A stretch of 6,548 nt of DNA from NCBI GenBank assembly GCA_013362195.1, contig JABFWM010000548.1, forward strand, positions 1-6,548. The letters run 5' to 3'. Of the stretch, positions 5,932-6,548 are shown piece by piece (positions within the stretch are counted from its first letter, which is position 1; the number at the start of each line of letters is the position of its first letter). Source of the stretch: Acidobacteriota bacterium. Lineage in GTDB: Bacteria; Acidobacteriota; Vicinamibacteria; Vicinamibacterales; 2-12-FULL-66-21. The position numbers and the translations under genes were made by a program. The notes under the pieces are model-generated. The model searched no databases, had not been told where the DNA came from, and worked only from the letters and a program-made list of their open reading frames with translations.

Positions 5932-5941
5932 GCGCCGCCTT
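5918..5941. terminator. Perfect hairpin, probable bidirectional terminator; folK stop in loop
   Basis: Ten paired bases (5918-5927 with 5932-5941) enclose the loop GTGA (5928-5931), which in RNA is a GNRA-type tetraloop. The folK stop TGA is 5929-5931, inside the loop. On the plus strand only a short T run (5940-5942) follows. On the minus strand the hairpin is followed by TTGTTTC, a somewhat better U-tract for the convergent gene that ends at 5972. It lies between two converging genes, as expected for a shared terminator. U-tracts are short on both sides, so efficiency is uncertain. Confidence 0.65.
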
Positions 5942-5971
5942 TGCGGTGGGCGGTCTGCCGTCTCCGGACGA

Positions 5972-6442
5972 TCAGGACGTTTTCTTGTAGACGTTCTTGC
6001 GCTCGCCCTGCGGGGTCCTGGTGACCACCGTCAGCGTGCCGTCCGCGTTGAGCGAGTAGGTCGCGCTCGTCGTCACTGGCGTGCCGGCCTGCGCCCGGCG
6101 CGTCGTCTCGATGACCAGCTTGTCGCCGTCCCATTTCGCCTTGCCCTTGGCCGTCATGGGCCCCATCTGGATCTCGGTCTCGGTGCCATCGAGCTTGTAG
6201 GTGCGCGTCATCGCGCCCTGCCGCCCCTGGCTCTCAATCGAGACGGAATCGACCGTCTGCATGATCGTGATCGGGCCGGTCATGCCCATGAAGCCGCGTC
6301 CGGCGCCGCCCGGGGCCGGCGCCGCGCCGCTCTTCTCCGTGTCGACCGTCCAGGTGCCTGAGAGGTCCGGCTTCTTCTGCGCGTAGCCGCTCACGGCCAG
6401 CGCGACGACGAGCATTGCCGCCATTCCGAGCTTCCGCTTCAT
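5972..6442 (-). CDS. Small secreted protein with DLSGTW motif, unknown function
   Basis: A predicted 156-residue exported protein. The N-terminus MKRKLGMAAMLVVALAVSGYAQ is a classic Sec signal peptide with likely cleavage after Ala21. The mature protein begins QKKPDLSGTW. A Gly/Pro/Ala-rich stretch follows (about residues 40-52), then alternating polar and hydrophobic strands such as TYKLDGTETEIQM, AKWDGDKLVIETT and TYSLNADGTLTVVTR. This suggests a small beta-sheet or lipocalin-like barrel. DLSGTW-type starts are familiar in exported acidobacterial proteins of unknown role. I prefer ATG at 6442 over the upstream in-frame ATG at 6463: AAGGAG (complement of 6451-6456) sits 8 bases before it, and the longer version would put MIEGVTG ahead of the signal peptide. 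There are no cysteines or catalytic motifs in the mature part. It converges on folK and appears monocistronic. Confidence 0.85.
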   Translation of the reverse strand: MKRKLGMAAMLVVALAVSGYAQKKPDLSGTWTVDTEKSGAAPAPGGAGRGFMGMTGPITIMQTVDSVSIESQGRQGAMTRTYKLDGTETEIQMGPMTAKGKAKWDGDKLVIETTRRAQAGTPVTTSATYSLNADGTLTVVTRTPQGERKNVYKKTS

Positions 6443-6450
6443 GCCAGTGA

Positions 6451-6456
6451 CTCCTT
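6451..6456 (-). promoter_or_regulatory. Strong ribosome binding site AAGGAG
   Basis: The complement of 6451-6456 reads AAGGAG, 8 bases before the ATG at 6442. It is the best Shine-Dalgarno in the window and decides the start of the secreted protein. The other genes here start by coupling, without a leader, or with weaker sites, so this gene is probably translated on its own and well. Confidence 0.85.
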
Positions 6457-6467
6457 CTATCAATTGC

Positions 6468-6487
6468 GTTGGGGCCCCACCCCCAAC
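6468..6487 (-). repeat. Inverted repeat in 5' region of the secreted-protein gene
   Basis: GTTGGGG at 6468-6474 and CCCCAAC at 6481-6487 are perfect 7-bp complements around a 6-base loop. On the minus strand the hairpin ends 11 bases before the AAGGAG ribosome binding site. It could be a leader structure of the secreted-protein gene, a terminator stem of a gene beyond the window, or part of a dispersed repeat. No U-tract follows it on the minus strand (GCAATTGATAG), so a simple terminator is unlikely. Confidence 0.5.
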
Positions 6488-6548
6488 TCGTGCGCTCGCG
6501 TAAGCTCGCGATCATGAACTGCAGCACCACGCCGCTTGGATTGGCGAA
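6488..6548. other. Right-edge intergenic segment, no supported gene
   Basis: This stretch holds a direct repeat GCTCGCG (6494-6500 and 6504-6510, 10 bp apart). An ATG at 6514 opens an 11-codon plus-strand frame (MNCSTTPLGLA) that runs off the window. No ribosome binding site precedes that ATG, so I do not call a gene, although a divergent gene could begin here. I see no convincing promoter for the minus-strand gene. Confidence 0.3.

Noticed and set aside
6443..6463. An earlier ATG start for the secreted protein
   Set aside because: It would put seven residues ahead of a standard signal peptide and overlap the AAGGAG site that serves ATG 6442.
6514..6548. The start of a divergent plus-strand gene (MNCSTTPLGLA)
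   Set aside because: Only 11 codons are visible and there is no ribosome binding site.

Overview
The window is GC-rich, gene-dense bacterial chromosome. The proteins look like those of Acidobacteriota, perhaps class Vicinamibacteria. The reasons are the high GC, the small charged protein beginning MARGFESK, the secreted protein with a DLSGTW motif, and degenerate 7-bp repeats between genes. This placement is an impression from sequence style, not a search result. There are no RNA genes, transposases or CRISPR arrays. The genes are mostly housekeeping; the unusual material lies between them.

Layout. (1) 17-256, minus strand: a small charged helical protein, divergent from the next block across a 53-bp spacer. 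That spacer carries a consensus TATAAT that may serve both strands. (2) 310-4315, plus strand: a three-gene operon joined by two 4-bp ATGA overlaps. It encodes a TesA-like SGNH esterase that looks like a lipoprotein, a YbbA-type ABC ATPase, and an 870-residue YbbP-type permease with ten predicted membrane segments. (3) 4316-4634: a 319-bp gap dominated by two heptanucleotide arrays (4321-4439 and 4501-4549) around a short unique segment, ending in an extended -10 promoter. (4) 4635-5931, plus strand: a second overlapping operon with a short DksA/TraR-type zinc-finger regulator, a helical protein of unknown function, and folK (HPPK, folate synthesis). (5) 5918-5941: a perfect hairpin at the end of folK, probably a two-way terminator. 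(6) 5972-6442, minus strand: a small secreted protein, convergent with folK, preceded by a clear ribosome binding site and an inverted repeat.

How the genes work together. The esterase, ATPase and permease match the conserved TesA-YbbA-YbbP set. YbbA would power YbbP, a MacB/LolCE-like permease that does not need to pass substrate through the membrane core, and the esterase would act on a lipid-like or hydrophobic substrate on the periplasmic side. In E. coli tesA is divergent from ybbAP; here all three genes are translationally coupled, which supports one functional complex. The second operon links an RNA polymerase secondary-channel regulator to folate synthesis, with an unidentified protein between them.

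The most unusual content is the heptamer material. Seventeen consecutive 7-bp units keep perfect register through three diverging sequence blocks. A second, C-rich heptamer family lies nearby and recurs at the left edge of the window. No clearly new protein system is visible.
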